Source of the DNA: Hymenopus coronatus
Taxonomy: Eukaryota > Arthropoda > Insecta > Mantodea > Hymenopodidae
NCBI GenBank assembly: GCA_030762935.1
Contig: CM060881.1
Span: 102,872,501-102,936,500, forward strand
Direction of reading: 5' to 3'
DNA length: 64,000 bases
Positions 1 through 12,305 of this stretch are shown piece after piece. How positions within the stretch are numbered: position 1 is the stretch's first letter; every line of letters begins with the position of its first letter. The translations under genes were made by a program, and so were the position numbers. Under the pieces are notes generated by a model. That model had not been told where the DNA came from. It made no database searches and worked only from the letters and a program-made list of their open reading frames with translations.

Positions 1-298
1 GTGTGTTATTTATGGAGCTCTTTAATTGCTATGGTTCTCAGCGTCCTATTCTATATTGGGCGTGAAAGACCGCTTAATTTTGCTCAAAGGCCTCTCTATC
101 AGGCTAGAGGTTCTTTTACGTGCTGTAAATCTACGGCACGGGACCAACGGCTTTACTTCCCTTCCGAAGGAAGCTATGCTAAGGATATTTACACCCGAAA
201 AAATCCATCTTCCTCCGCCGGGTTTGAACCCACGACCTCGGGTATTTGAAGTTAGCATGGTAACCATTACACCACGGAGGGCGACACATATCTTGTAG
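1..298 (-). repeat. tRNA-derived SINE, family SINE-1 (copy a)
   Basis: Read on the minus strand, a tRNA-like head (A-box-like TGGTGTAATGGTTA and B box GGTTCAAACCC between complementary CCTCC and GGAGG arms) is followed by a ~200 bp body that ends near GTTATTTATGG-type sequence at the window edge. The same ~290 bp unit recurs six more times in the window. SINE heads of this kind carry an internal RNA polymerase III promoter. The 3' end may be cut by the window edge. Confidence 0.85.
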
Positions 299-732
299 TG
301 ATGGTGTCACATGACATTTCTTACTAACATACAGTTTCTTCCTTTTTATGCAAAATATTAATTAATACTATTTTTCGTAAGTTTTTGGAGCGATGACTAA
401 TTTTTAACATCAATTTATATAAGTTATGGCTAAATATAGTTTCACTATACACCACTTGTTAAACTGTAACCAAAGCTTTTGAGATGATTATCTGTTTGAT
501 AGGTGGTTAAACAGTAATTGATAAGAGTATGAAAACCAGGACTTAGCTACCCGTGATGCCGTAAGTAACAATTGGGGCATGCAGAATTTTAGACCCCCCC
601 CCCACACAAAATAGTGTAATTTTGAGACTCTAATATCTGTCGGCATGCGGTCAAGTCAGCTTGATGGTTAAAACTATTCCGATGGAGACCGGGATACCCG
701 TCGTTCACATGCCACATATGGTGTTGCCTTTT
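299..732. other. No feature seen
   Basis: AT-rich sequence between SINE-1 and family A copy 1. Only a C run at 594-603 stands out. Confidence 0.5.
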
Positions 733-1556
733 GCTTTCTCTACACGTACTATGTACATAGGGTATAGAGAAGGTATTGCATTCCACTCAAGATTTAGATA
801 CTGAGATTTCACCGAAAATAAATGATTTTGGTCCCCCTGAATCAAAAAAAAAAAAAAAAGAATTTTCAGAAAAAGGTCCATGTGTGTGTGGACAGAATAA
901 CTCAGTAACGAAAAGACCGTTAAATACCAAACTTGGTATTTAAGTTTAGTATATTCCAAGATTGAAGCACGAAGATTTTCAAGAAAATTCCCCCACCCCC
1001 AATTACCCTTTACATTGAAAAGTTTCGAAAAGTTTGATTTTCTCAAAAATGGCTGAAACGATTTTGATTAAAATATCTTATATATAAGATATTTACATGA
1101 CAAATAAAATGTATATCTTGAATTTTCTGGGAATAGCCTCAGAAGACATGTTTATTCTGGGTGAATTTAGCGAAATTTTGCTTAACTGGCAAATCGTAAG
1201 AAATATACAAAACTTGTTTCTCAAAATATATGGATCACGATAAAACACACAATTTATGTCATATACATTTTTCGTGGAGTTAGCCGTTTTAGAGATATTT
1301 CTTTTTATTGCTTTCAGCTTTAACGTACTTAAACTTTTTTCATACGGGAACTTGTCAACTCTTGATCACTCATAGAGAGGGATTTCAACCCCATAACAAT
1401 TACATTTAAAACATTTGTTTGTCGGTTTAATCCAGCATATTCTCTTTTTTTTCTACTTATAAAGTAACTTCTGCTATATTAAATAGAAGAATAAACTTAC
1501 TAACAATAATTTGTTACAGAGGTGTAGAGAAAGTCATGTGAATGGGGCACATCAGA
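733..1556 (+). repeat. Family A repeat, full-length copy 1
   Basis: Family A is an unclassified ~0.85 kb repeat. It opens with ACTTTCTCTACA inside an imperfect palindrome around CTATGTACATAG. Constant blocks follow: CCGAGATTTCACCGGAAAT, ACCAAACTTGGTATTTAAGT, CTACCCTTTACATGG, CAAATAAAATGTATATCTTG and TTGTTATTGGTTTCAG. It closes with TGTAGAGAAAGT, the inverted repeat of its start (here 1523-1534), followed by conserved CATGTGAATGG. No long open frame or transposase was seen. Confidence 0.8.
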
Positions 1557-2270
1557 TTTTTTCAGTCTGACTTACCTTTTCAACTATCTCTCGAATTAAA
1601 GCAATTTGTGTGCATCAACAATTCACATCTCTATAACGCCTATAAGATATCATTATTTAATAAATTACAAATATACTAAATATTCTGAGTTTCATTAGGA
1701 TCTCTCCTTCAGGACAAGGGACAGAATAAATGAAAATTTGCCCATAAAAATGTTGATGCTAAAGGGAAAGAAGAAATGAAAAGGACTCCTGAAGTTTCTA
1801 AGGTAGTTAAGGAACAGTGGTTAAGAATAATGAAGAAAGTAGAGGAAAGGAAAAGAGGATGTGGAAGAAGGGAAATAATAAAACCAAGGATGAAAGCTAA
1901 TGAGAGATTAAGCGCTACTCATTAACTACTGGCCGAGAGCTAAGCGGAAGGTAGCCCATAAGAGACAACCAGCCTTCAGAAAATGTACACTTGCGCGCAT
2001 AAAAAGTGGTACATAGCTTCAGGCAAATAAACTGTGACTCCTCCAGCCGGTTTCACTTCTCTGTGTGTCTGACCTGGAAAACAAACAGAAACATAGGAAC
2101 CAACGAATGAATGATGCTATAATGTTTGTGAAATGTAGATGTCGGTCGCACACCGTCTTTATGAAACAGTTTGGGTGCGATTAGTAAACAAGGTAAGGCT
2201 ACAACATAACTCGGTATTCTAGAGGAAGGAGTAAAAATGGTTGTTATGTGTTCTTAAATGTATCAACAGC
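1557..2270. other. No gene seen
   Basis: The first ~100 bp may be the outer flank of family A. A purine-rich patch lies at 1770-1900. No recognised element. Confidence 0.4.
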
Positions 2271-2514
2271 TACGAGGGCCACTATTTATATTTTGAACTT
2301 TGGCAACACTTATTGCTGTAGGTGTCATCTGGTGTATTCACTGCAAAGTTTGACATTGTTGAATTTAACCTGCTTAATATATTTTGTCAATAGAGCGTTA
2401 TTTGTGTTGATTATAGTGACTTTAAAATTATATCTCAGCGAAAAGATGGAATTAATTCGTGAAAATATTCTTGCGATGATTTATTATGATTTTCCACGTG
2501 GATTATTAAGACAA

Positions 2515-2586
2515 GAGTACCTTGATCAACTTACTACTACATTTGACGGTGAGTACCTTGATCAACTTACTACTACATTTGACGGT
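2515..2586 (+). repeat. 36-bp in-frame tandem duplication in the mariner transposase
   Basis: Two identical 36-bp units (starting GAGTACCTTGATCAAC) lie back to back. Identity between the units suggests the duplication is much younger than the rest of the decayed element. Confidence 0.9.
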
Positions 2587-2753
2587 GAAGCTCCATCCTT
2601 TGGAGTTAAATCGTGGACGCCGTTTGCTCACTGACGAAATTCGTAAAGGTCGTCTAAGTTGTGCCAGAAAATTGATTCTGTGCAAAACTGATAGTGCATG
2701 GTCTAAGATAGAGGCAACCCTTGGCATTAGCATATATAAAATATTGCATGATA

Positions 2754-3150
2754 ATGACTGATACTGGCTCTAGCATTGAATTTTTCAGTCTGACTCTACC
2801 TATCCAACGAGTGTCCTACAAACGGTTTGTGTGAAAAAACAGTTAATCCAATACCAATTGACCATAATAGTTGCCTATACTATGAATCCTGGGCTTTAGT
2901 ACTTACAACATTGCAAGTCGCCATTGCAGTTGTCATCTCAAAATAATTTGAGAACACCTTGTGGTTTACAGGGAAACATTCGAGTCAGTTGAGAAATGCA
3001 GTGCTATACCGGCATGTTGCCATGATAACTCACTGGCAGAGCAACCGGCTAGAGATCGGGAGATCCGTGGTTCAAATCCGGCTCTGGCATTTAATTTTTC
3101 AGTCTGACTCTACCTATCCAATGACTGATAGTGTGGGATCGTCTTCTACA
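2754..3150 (+). repeat. SINE-2 (tRNA-derived), one full and one partial unit, inside a mariner fossil
   Basis: A tail fragment (2760-2850) is followed head-to-tail by a full unit. The unit has ~150 bp of 5' sequence, a tRNA-like core near 3015-3095 with AGAGC and B box GGTTCAAATCC, and the same tail again. The core resembles a complete tRNA (D-stem GCTC/GAGC in better copies), but the anticodon arm is irregular, so it is a SINE and not a tRNA gene. The insertion splits a mariner element and duplicates ~45 bp of it. Confidence 0.75.
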
Positions 3151-3477
3151 TATTCTGAGATAGAGGCACATCTAGTCATTTACTCCATTAGCATATATAA
3201 CATATTGCATAATATTTAGGCTTGAAAAAAAAGTTTGTTCTCGTTGGATCCCAAATAATTTGACACTATCTCAAAGGATGTTCGTACTAATTGATGCACA
3301 CTCATGAAGTACAATAGCGGAGCTTCAAAAGACCTGTATAAGATTGTAATGGGTGACAAATTATGAATCTAGGCATATAAGCTGAAACGTAGCAGTCGAC
3401 TGTATGGTGTTTCAAGATGAACCAAATCCAACAAAACTTGTTCACACACGAACCACTTCGTATCAGATGGTCACTTG

Positions 3478-3508
<31 letters not shown>

Positions 3509-3958
3509 AATCTAGTCATGTGGTAACAGGCCTTTAGAGAAAATAGATTTTCAATTCTGAATGGTGCCAACCATTTGTTTGCCAGAAGTCTTCGGTGAAT
3601 TAAGGAAAATAAACATGTGCCGTGAGGCCGTTCTTCAAAACAACGCAAGCGCTCACGCATCTCCTCTAACAACCAAATATTGGAACACTCATAAAATGGA
3701 ATTGATAGCTCACCCGCCGCACAATCCTTACCATTGTTACCCAATGAACATGAAGGATAAAATGCGTTTACAATATTTTCGTCAGTAGAAGAAACCGTTG
3801 ATACGATCCAAAAACACGTTTTGGATATTTCTCAAGCAGATTGGAAAAAATACTATGACACATGATTCGAACGCCTGTAAAAGTGTATTGATCATAAAAG
3901 ATTACACTAACGCAATTTTCAATGATGAACTCTCAAAATACAAATAATGCACCTCCTA

Positions 3959-4524
3959 CTCACATAAACGTAGAGTTTGGACTACAAGTGCAGCTATTTG
4001 TATTGAGGTAGGTGTAGTGAATAACATTACGTTAATATTTGCTTCATTTGTGACCCAATAATTTTATTTATTATGTTTTTACAAGTTGGATAGTGCCTGA
4101 AAACAGGTGTGGCGCACACAAATTACGTGTAAGTGTTTAATTTCCACAAGAGCATGTGGCCAACATTGTGTGCACAGGCCTCACGGTAACGAATGTTTTA
4201 TCAGGAACAGAGTTCGAATGCTTTCGACAATGACCTCGCACACTTAGCTCAGCAGGTATTGAGGTGTGAAAACTGGAAACAAAGCTGACAGTCTGTACCT
4301 ACTATGATGTTCATTTCCCAGAGGAGGAACACCATATAAAAATTAAATTAAATTATGCAGGTAAAGAGGAAATAACATCATATTGAAATGAGTCCATATG
4401 AAGGTACCACTTAGAGAAATATGTTTATTTATACCACTAACACCCTCTATATAACACTTTCGTCAGTGAAAGTGGATGTTATTAACGTTATAGAACGGGA
4501 TTTACTAACAAATTTTTAAAAAAT
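3959..4524. other. No feature seen
   Basis: Unassigned sequence between the mariner fossil and family A copy 2. Confidence 0.4.
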
Positions 4525-5346
4525 CTCTTTCTCTACAATCCTGCTCTAAAATATTGTTAAAACGTATTGTTATACTTCATGCTAATCGAGAAACAATAAA
4601 CACATGGTTCTATTACTTGTTTCCTTTTAATTAGAAAAGAAATAAGGGAGAACCATAGACAAATGCAATAGTCAAAAGCTGATTGCTATGTAATGAATTT
4701 CCTTTGTTGGTATAGACAGAAGTTGGCAAATTCACATATGGGAAAAGTATAAGTGCTTTAAAACTGAAACCAATAACAAGAAATATCTCTAAAATAATCA
4801 ACTCCACGAAAAAATGTATAAATTGTATGTTTTAACGAGCTCTAAATTTTTTGTTAGGTAAGTTTTTCTCTATCTCTTACGGTTTACCAGTTATGCAAAT
4901 TTCCACAAAATTCATCCAGAATGATCTCTTTAGAGGCTATTCCGAGAAAACTAAAAATATACATTTTGCTTGTCATATAAATATCTAATAAAGAATAATT
5001 TTATCAAAATCTTTGGAGCGATTTTTGAGAAAATCAAAATTTTCGAACATTTTGGTATATAAATGGTAGTTGGAGGTGGGGGGATTTTCTTAAAAATCTT
5101 TGTGTGGCATCCCTGGAAGATACTGAACTTAAATACCAGATACTGAACGTATTTAACGGACTTTTCTTTTTTGAGTTACGCTGTCCATAAACACACACAG
5201 GGACGTTTTTCCAAAATTGCTTCTTTTTTTGTTTGGATTCAGGGGGAACCAAAACATACATTTCCGGTGAAACCTCGGTATCAAATTTTAGGGTGAATTT
5301 CCATACCTTCTCTATACACTATGTACATAATACGTGTACAGAAAGT
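4525..5346 (-). repeat. Family A copy 2, minus strand
   Basis: All constant blocks of family A are present in reverse order, from CTTTCTCTACA at 4527 to the palindromic end TGTACAGAAAGT at 5335-5346. Confidence 0.8.
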
Positions 5347-5742
5347 AGAAAGCAAAAATCCAGTATAACGTGAACATACAAGGTTTAAATTGTAACACTG
5401 CCCTTCGATAGTTGGGTCATATGTTGGGAAAATAAAAGTTTCTTCCGCACCAGCGGCTGGAATTGTGCTCGGATAAAAGACGTATAGAAGTTTGTGGCAC
5501 GAGGTTTAGTTAGTATCAAACTAAAGAAAATAGTTCCATTATCGGTCACGTATAATGCAGCAAGGTGTTATTAGTGTAGACAAAGAGTGAGGAATTTCTA
5601 TTTTATATCACTGAATGTAAATAAATAGCTTAATAAAGGTGTGCTTTAACTCTTTGTTAGGTGTTCAGTCTCACAAAAACTAAAATTGTGATCCCTTGCT
5701 TCAACATAGACATTACACCTAATACAGAAATTAAAATAAAGC

Positions 5743-6567
5743 TCTGATGTGTTCCATTCACATGATTTTCAGTACGACACTGTAACACATTATTGCTAAA
5801 AAGCATATTCCTCTATATGCTATATGATAATAGAGATTAGCTAGCAGAAATAGTCTGAATTGCTTCCTTGTAAGTAGAAGGAAAATAAGGGAATGCACTA
5901 GGCTACAGTGAGTCAAATCATTCAAAAGCTGTTTGCTATGTGGTTGAAATACGTTTCTAAACATGGCCAGGAGAAAAGTGTGAGAATTTTTTATATACTT
6001 TAAATATGAGATAAATAACTTCAAATATCTCAGAAATAGTCAATTCCACAAAAAACAGGTACATGATATAAATTGTGTGTTTTAACTAGATCTACATTAT
6101 TAATGTAATAAGTTTTTGTTTGCTTTAACAATTATTCAAAATTCATGAACATTCATCCAGAATAAAGAGCTCTTTAGATTCTATTCCCAGAAAATTCAAG
6201 ATATGAATTTTACTTGTCAGGTAAATATCTTAAATATAGGTAGGTACTGTAATTTAATCAAAATCGTTACAGCCATTTTTGAGAAAATAACAATTTTCGA
6301 AACATTTTCCATGTTGGGCTGGGGGCATTATTCTCAAAATCTTCGTGTCGTATCCCTGGAAGATACCGTACTTACATACCAAGTTTAGTATTTTATCAAA
6401 TTTTCGTTTTTGAGTTATCGTGTTCAAGGACACACAGATACACTGCCACACGCACGCAAAACAAACGGATCAGGAGATCCTAAAACGTATATTTCTGGTG
6501 AAATTTCGTTATCGAATTTTTGGGTGGTGTGCAATACCTTCTCTATACACTATGACGTATAGAAAAC
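5743..6567 (-). repeat. Family A copy 3, minus strand
   Basis: This copy begins with GATGTGTTCCATTCACATG, the complement of the conserved 3' flank. It runs through the constant blocks to the terminal palindrome at 6536-6567. Its outer inverted repeat is damaged. Confidence 0.75.
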
Positions 6568-7179
6568 AAAAATTACCGATAAAGTTCTATTATAGCTTTA
6601 TCCAGTAATGGAGTGTTTCTAACAGCTCTAGATTGCTTTCTATAAATAATATTTATTACACTCGAAACTTGCAAGGTTTCACCATGAATACATATTTTGA
6701 ATACGCACGAATAAAAAAGGAATTTTTATAAAATTGTTCCTATACATAGATATGTATTTGTTTGTGGCATTAAATGTGATGAAAACAAACTCAATTTTGA
6801 TAATGCATCCTTAGGTAATGATTTAAAAGTTATCAAACTCGCGTTTCAAGCTTTAATTCTGTTCGTGTTTGCTTAAGATGCTAATTCGCTACCGAACTCT
6901 ATGCATATATGACAGTACATGTGACTCACAAACGTTTCTTCACCATGATTGTGGTTGAGGAAAACGAGTTTTGACATCAGTACCTCGCAAGAGTCTAGTG
7001 ACTTTCCTAGAAGAAGGATCAGGACATTCGTCAAAACTCAATATTACTCATATTTTTCTCTGGTAAGATTTTGTGTGCCCATTACAGTTTATAGGATATT
7101 TAAATGAGCAGTACTACAGAGACCATTCTCATAATGTTCAAAATTTACATTTCATTTGCAGTTTAATTGTATTAAACAT
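6568..7179. other. No feature seen
   Basis: AT-rich unique-looking sequence with no open frame or repeat match. Confidence 0.4.
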
Positions 7180-7460
7180 ATGGTATTTTAAACAAAACCT
7201 TTAGAACCATTTAAAGAAAATTAACATTCCGAAAACGCTTTCATATAAAAGAGGTTTAGAGATAAGAAAATGTTCTCTAAGATCTTCGTGAAAGATCCTT
7301 AGAAGATGAACTTAAATACCAAGTTTACATTAGTCAGTAATATTGTTATTGTATTATTGTGTATTTTGTTTAAAATTGCTTCACTTTATTCAGGAAGTCT
7401 TAAACGAGTATTTCTGGTAAATTTTGGCACGAAATTTTTACATGGAATCCAACATTTTAA
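7180..7460 (-). repeat. Family A fragment 4, minus strand
   Basis: Only the block from TGGTTCT/CAAAATCTTCGTG to the CCGGAAAT region is recognisable, strongly diverged. Both ends are missing. Confidence 0.5.
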
Positions 7461-8255
7461 TTATTATACTAAAATATTTTAATTATGAATAAAAATCGTT
7501 TTATGATTCTAAATCTAACATTAATTTCAAACTTATATGTATTACCTTGAATTTTGCTATTATAGAATTGTAATTGTATTGGTGTTTACATATTTGCCCT
7601 ATTGTTATTCTTCTTTTGAACAGTTCTTGACGAATCTGAAACGCTATTCTCCGCTGTGGAGAATATACAGTGCAAGATTACACATTTGTGTAAACTACAT
7701 ATTACAACTCTGTGAGAGAAACGCCCACGCAAAGTAAACTTCTTTTGGACCATGTTCCATCAAATAAATTTCAAAGAAATTAGTCATTTTATATTAAAGG
7801 CCACACTTTTACTCGTTACTGGTCTCAGTGTCCTCTTTCATGTTAAAGCACTGCTCGACTCTAATGAACATCTATCAGCGGGCAAGTGCTCTATCCCTTA
7901 TAAAGGATAGGACCATTTTCTCTAACAACTTCCACTATCGCGATGAAGGGTATGTTTTTATCTTGTTCGCTTTGTAAGATTACTGGCAGAACCCGTAGTA
8001 GTTTGTTCCTGTTATCTCTCTCTCATACTTTTTTCCTTCTCTCTCTGCCTAACACCCTCCTTCCCCCTCTTCCATTATCTCTGGCACTATCTCTCTTTAT
8101 GTTTCACTCACCTCATCTTTCTCTAGGTGAGCAGGATTAGAGCAGCATTTCTACATTGGTCTAGAAAATGTATGTTTACTAACATGTTATCTAACATGTT
8201 GAGAAAAAGCTATTTGGGAGAATTAGAATTTTGACATTTATACCAATGTATTTTT
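7461..8255. other. Unassigned, with a CT-rich tract
   Basis: Apart from the pyrimidine tract at 8020-8125 nothing is recognised. A 66-codon frame at 7537 shows no family signature. Confidence 0.4.
8020..8125 (+). repeat. Polypyrimidine-rich tract
   Basis: About 100 bp of CT-rich simple sequence, with TCTCTC runs, sits in otherwise unassigned DNA. Confidence 0.7.
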
Positions 8256-8369
8256 ACTTTCACTAGCCCCGCATGTACAATGTACATAGGGATATAGATG
8301 TGTTGTATTCCACCCAAAAATTCGATGTCGAGTTTTCACCGGAAATACATGTTTAGAGCTCTCAGAGTC

Positions 8370-8401
<32 letters not shown>

Positions 8402-9244
8402 CGTGGGCTATGGACAGCATACCTCAAAAACGAAAAGACGGTTAAATACCAAACTTGTTATTTAAGTTTGGTCTCTTCCGAAGATGCAACATGAAGATTT
8501 TAAAGAAACCCCCACCCCTAACTACCCTTTACATGGAAAAATTTCCGAAATTTTTGTTTTTATTAAAAATGGCTCTAACAATTTTAATTAAAATCCTACA
8601 TATTAAAACCATATTTATCACAAATAAAATTCATATTTTGAATTTTCTGGGAATATCTTCTAAAGACCTGTTTATTCTGAATGAATTAAGCCAAAAAGAA
8701 TAATAACTGGCTCTAACGATTTCAATTAAAATGCCACATATTAAAATCATTTCTATCACAAGTAAAATGTATATCTTGAATTTTCCGGGAATAGCTTCTA
8801 AAGACCTGTTTATTCTGGATGAATTTTGCTTAATTTGACGTAACTGGTAAACCGTAATAGATAGATAAAGACTTACTTTACAAAAAATTTAGATGTTGTT
8901 AAAATACACAATTTATGTTATGTACTTTTTTTCGTAGAGCTAACCGTTTTCGAGGTATTCCTTTTCATTAGTTTCAGTTGTGAAGTGCTTATATTTTTCG
9001 CCGGCGGGAGTGTCCGTTTCTTTCTACTCCTGGTCAAGCAAAGAAGCGATTTGCAATGACAAACGCATAACGACAGCTTTTAAAACATTTGACTATCACT
9101 TAATCCTAGTACATTCCCTTAGTTCCAGTCTACTTATAAGTACCTAAGTAATAAAATTCTGCTAATGTTTATCTCGATTAGCGTGGTGTTGAAAAAAAAA
9201 TCGTGTTTTGTAAGAAGTTTGTTTGTAGAGTAGCTAGAGAAATT
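8256..9244 (+). repeat. Family A copy 5 with internal duplication
   Basis: The terminal ACTTTC and closing CTAGAGAAATT are present. A ~130 bp segment from GGCTCTAACAATTTTAATT to TATTCTGAATGAATT (8571-8690) is repeated in tandem at 8708-8825. A long A run at 8370-8400 lies at the usual A-rich position after the CCGGAAAT block. Confidence 0.8.
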
Positions 9245-9541
9245 CATATGAGTGTAACGCATCAAATTTCTTTCAGAGTTAACCTTTTGCAAGATATTCT
9301 TTGATAGTGGTTTAAATTTTAAAATGCTATTATAATTATTGGTAATTCTTTCCGAGTTAGCGACGTGAGTGCATTGCCTCTAAAGATGTCCCTCACAGAC
9401 AGGGACGAAATGTTAGGTAAAAATAGTTTAACTAAACATATTTTAACCTACAGACCACGGCAAAACAGCCCGAAAATTTTAAATTTTAAAACCATGGACA
9501 CCGGCCGTGAAAGCTTACGCATATATTTAATGTTATTTTTT

Positions 9542-10380
9542 ACTTTCTATACACTATGTACATCGTGCATGGAGAAGGTATTCCACTCCACCCAAAAAAT
9601 TCGATTCCGAGATTTCACCGGAAATATATGTTTTAGAGTTCCCTGTATCCAAAAAAATCATTTTCACAAAAAGGTGCGTGTGTCTGTGAACACAATAACC
9701 CAAAAAAGAAAAATCGATAAAACACTTGGTATTTACGTTTAGTATCTTTCAGGGATGCGACAAGAAGATTTTGAGAAAACCCCCACCCCAAACTACCCTT
9801 TACATGGAATTTTTTTAAAACATTTTGATTTTCTCAAAAATGGGTGTAATGATTTTGATTAAAATGTTGTATACTAAAGATGTTTACCTGACAAATAAAA
9901 TGTATATCTTCAATTCCTGGGGAACAGCCTCTGAAGTCGTCTTTATTCTGAATGAATTTTGCCGAATTTTGCTAAACTGCTAAACTGTAAGAGATAGAAA
10001 TAAACTCACTACACAACAAAATTACATCACGACAAAACACAATTTATATCCTTTACGTTTTTGTTGTGCTGGTAATCGCTTCCGAGATATTCCTTGTTAT
10101 TGGTTTCAATTGTGAAGTACTTAAACTTTTCTCAGACAGGAAGTGTCCGTTTTTCTTTTTTTCTACTCCTGGCCAAGCAAAGAAATGATTTGCAATGACA
10201 ATCTCATAACGATAGCTTTAAAACATTTGACAATCACTTTAGCATAGCACATTCCCTTATTCCCTTCTACTTATAAGGAACTAAGTAATAAGAACATGCT
10301 GCTAATATTTGTCTCGATTAGCATTGTGTACAAAGAAGAAGAATCGTTTGTAGGAGGTTTGTAGAGCAGCTAGAGAAAGT
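9542..10380 (+). repeat. Family A copy 6
   Basis: Opens with ACTTTCTATACACTATG and closes with CTAGAGAAAGT at 10370-10380. It is one of the better preserved copies. Confidence 0.8.
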
Positions 10381-10670
10381 CATGTGAGTGACACATCAGA
10401 TTTTTTTCGTGGATTTGACTACTTATGATATATTCCTTGTTGCTTGTTTCAGATTCAAAATACTTTTCTCACTTTTAAACTCCTGGCTATGCATAGAAAC
10501 GGATTTCAACTACATGACCAGCTTTTAAAAGATTTGGCTATTGTTTAAGCCTATTGTATCCTGTTATTTACCTTTACTAACAATGATAAAAGCAGAATTT
10601 TGCTACTGTTCATCTCGACGAAGACAATAAGAGAATAAGCTATTTCTCCGCTCATAGTTGTTTACAAAAA
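10381..10670 (+). repeat. Partial family A 3' half directly behind copy 6
   Basis: After the CATGTGAGTG flank of copy 6 the sequence re-enters the family A 3' half (TTTTCGTGGATTTGAC, ATATTCCTTGTTGCTTGTTTC, AGCTTTTAAAAGATTTGGCTA), as if part of the element had been tandemly duplicated. Confidence 0.6.
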
Positions 10671-11388
10671 ATCAAGGGGTAACTTCCATCCCAAAAGGGA
10701 TTCTGATGCCTGACATAGCTTTATGCAGTAATATCTGTCTGTTTGTAATCCCATTTTGAATTACATGTATCATTGTATCAATATTTCTGAGCATAGCTCG
10801 TCTATAGCGTTTGACTAATGTCAAACAATCTACGCTCTAGGGCAGTCGTTACAGTTTCAATACGCAATCGAGTAACTCGCGGCTGCAACATCCAGTACGG
10901 CGCAGCATTAAGCGCAAACTATCGGCACACAGAATCATTGGAAATGAAGTGGCAGGTGGCAAACATTGTGGTGTGATCTTTGCCCTCTGAAGTATTGATG
11001 ATCAAGCTCTACATCCAGCTCTATTTCGAGTTTTCTGAGTACGGACGTGTACTCTGATTTAGACGAGTCAATTTGGAACGACCTGTTCTAGGGTTCGGAA
11101 CTCACCCATTTCATTCTTTCGTTGTTGTATAGGACCTAGGATTTGAACGACGACAAAACTAAAAATAAAAAAAAATAATTAATCAAATATTTACAACAGT
11201 TTTATAGAAGACTGAGTAAGAGACCTCCGTTGACTGTTTGTTCTTAATGTTACCAAAACTGAGTTTGTATTGAAACCTGAAAATGTTCGCTTCTTACTGC
11301 AAAACCATCGTGCGCGATAAAAAATTACGATAGTTAAATATAACACGTTTTCATTTAATTTCAACCATATATTCTTCCAAAGATTTAT
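10671..11388. other. Unassigned, moderately GC-rich
   Basis: The part from 10800 to 11150 is richer in GC and CpG than its family A neighbours and may be an unrecognised mobile element. No terminal repeats or coding motifs found. Confidence 0.3.
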
Positions 11389-11532
11389 ATTTTCTCTACA
11401 AATACTATACATATAGTAGGTAAAGAAGATGTGATATTCCACTCAGAATTTTGATGTCGATATTTCACCGGAAATATGTGTTTTAAGATCCTCTGAGTAA
11501 ACAAAATCGTTTCTAGAAAAGGTCTGTGTTTT

Positions 11533-11569
<37 letters not shown>

Positions 11570-12285
11570 GTGTAAGTTTAAGTGTCCTTGTTTGTCTGTG
11601 GATAGATAGCTCAAAATCATAGATTGTTAAATATCAAAATTGGTATTTAAGTTGAGTACCTCCTAAGGATGGGACACGAAGATTTTCAAGAACAACGTCT
11701 CACCCTAGGTTACACTTTACATGGATTTTTTTTTCTAAAATTTTGATTTTCTCTAAAATGGATCTAATAATTTTCCTTAAATTATGTATATTAAAGAAAT
11801 TTAAATGACCAGCAAAATGTATATCTTGAATTTCCTTGAGAATAGATTCTGAAGACGTCTTTATACTGGATAAACTTTGCATAACTAACAAATCGTAAGA
11901 AATAGACAAAAATTGCTAGACAAGAAGGTTGATCTCGTTAAAACACATAATTTATGTCATACAGATTTTTTTTTATACAATTAACCATTTCCAAAACATT
12001 TCCTTGGCAGTGGTTTCAATTTTAAGCTGGTTAATCCTTTCTCGTCTTTCGTTTCAACCTTAAGTTTACTCCTGACCGTGCAAAATGAAGCAATTTTTAA
12101 TTGTTTCACATAGCGACCTGATTTTTAAAAGATTGTACAATCTCTGTAGTCTAGTGTAATATTTTATTTCACTTCTATTTATTTTAGAACGAACTAATAC
12201 AACCATTTCCGCTAATGTTTATCACGACTACCACGATGCAGAAAAAGATTTAGATAATATTTTATAGCAGTAAGTAATAGAGGAA
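11389..12285 (+). repeat. Family A copy 7, containing a TG microsatellite
   Basis: Opens at TTTTCTCTACAAATACTAT. A TG microsatellite at 11538-11567 sits at the usual GTCCGTGTGTGTCTGTG block and probably grew from it. The 3' end is worn. Confidence 0.7.
11538..11567 (+). repeat. TG microsatellite
   Basis: About fifteen TG units follow a short T run, within family A copy 7. Confidence 0.9.
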
Positions 12286-12305
12286 TGTTAAACATTAGAT
12301 ACTTT

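Larger units (their letters stand above)
2446..3900 (+). pseudogene. Mariner transposase pseudogene
   Basis: The start MELIRENILAMIYYDFPRGL at 2446 matches the mariner N-terminus. A 36-bp in-frame tandem duplication (2515-2586) repeats EYLDQLTTTFDG. The frame then shifts, with RGRRLLTDEIRKGR at ~2610. After the SINE-2 insertion the reading resumes with SEIEAHLV near 3160, SRWIPNNLTLSQ near 3240, KYNSGASKDLYKIVMGD near 3310 (the first catalytic Asp region, followed by a stop), VFQDEPNPTKLVHT near 3410, and a tail with NNASAHASPLTTKYW and HPPHNP near 3640-3730. In the tail the usual HDNA has become QNNA, so the second catalytic Asp is lost. A 24-T run at 3479-3504 disrupts a Cys-Phe-Phe codon stretch. 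Frameshifts and stops leave no functional enzyme. Confidence 0.8.
2271..3958 (+). mobile_element. Full-length mariner fossil with nested SINE-2
   Basis: Terminal inverted repeats are visible: TACGAGGGCCACTATTT at 2271 and, at the other end, the complement of TAGGAGGTGCATTATTT at 3942-3958, continuing as TATTTTGA in both. The inner distance without the SINE-2 insertion is about 1.25-1.3 kb, the normal size for mariner. The ends fall on TA, the mariner target. Confidence 0.8.

Noticed and set aside
705..1046. 113-codon minus-strand frame
   Set aside because: It lies across family A copy 1, antisense to its body; the same frame recurs in other copies without evidence of coding.
9365..9742. 125-codon plus-strand frame
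   Set aside because: Its second half is family A sequence also found in non-coding copies, and the first half has no signature.
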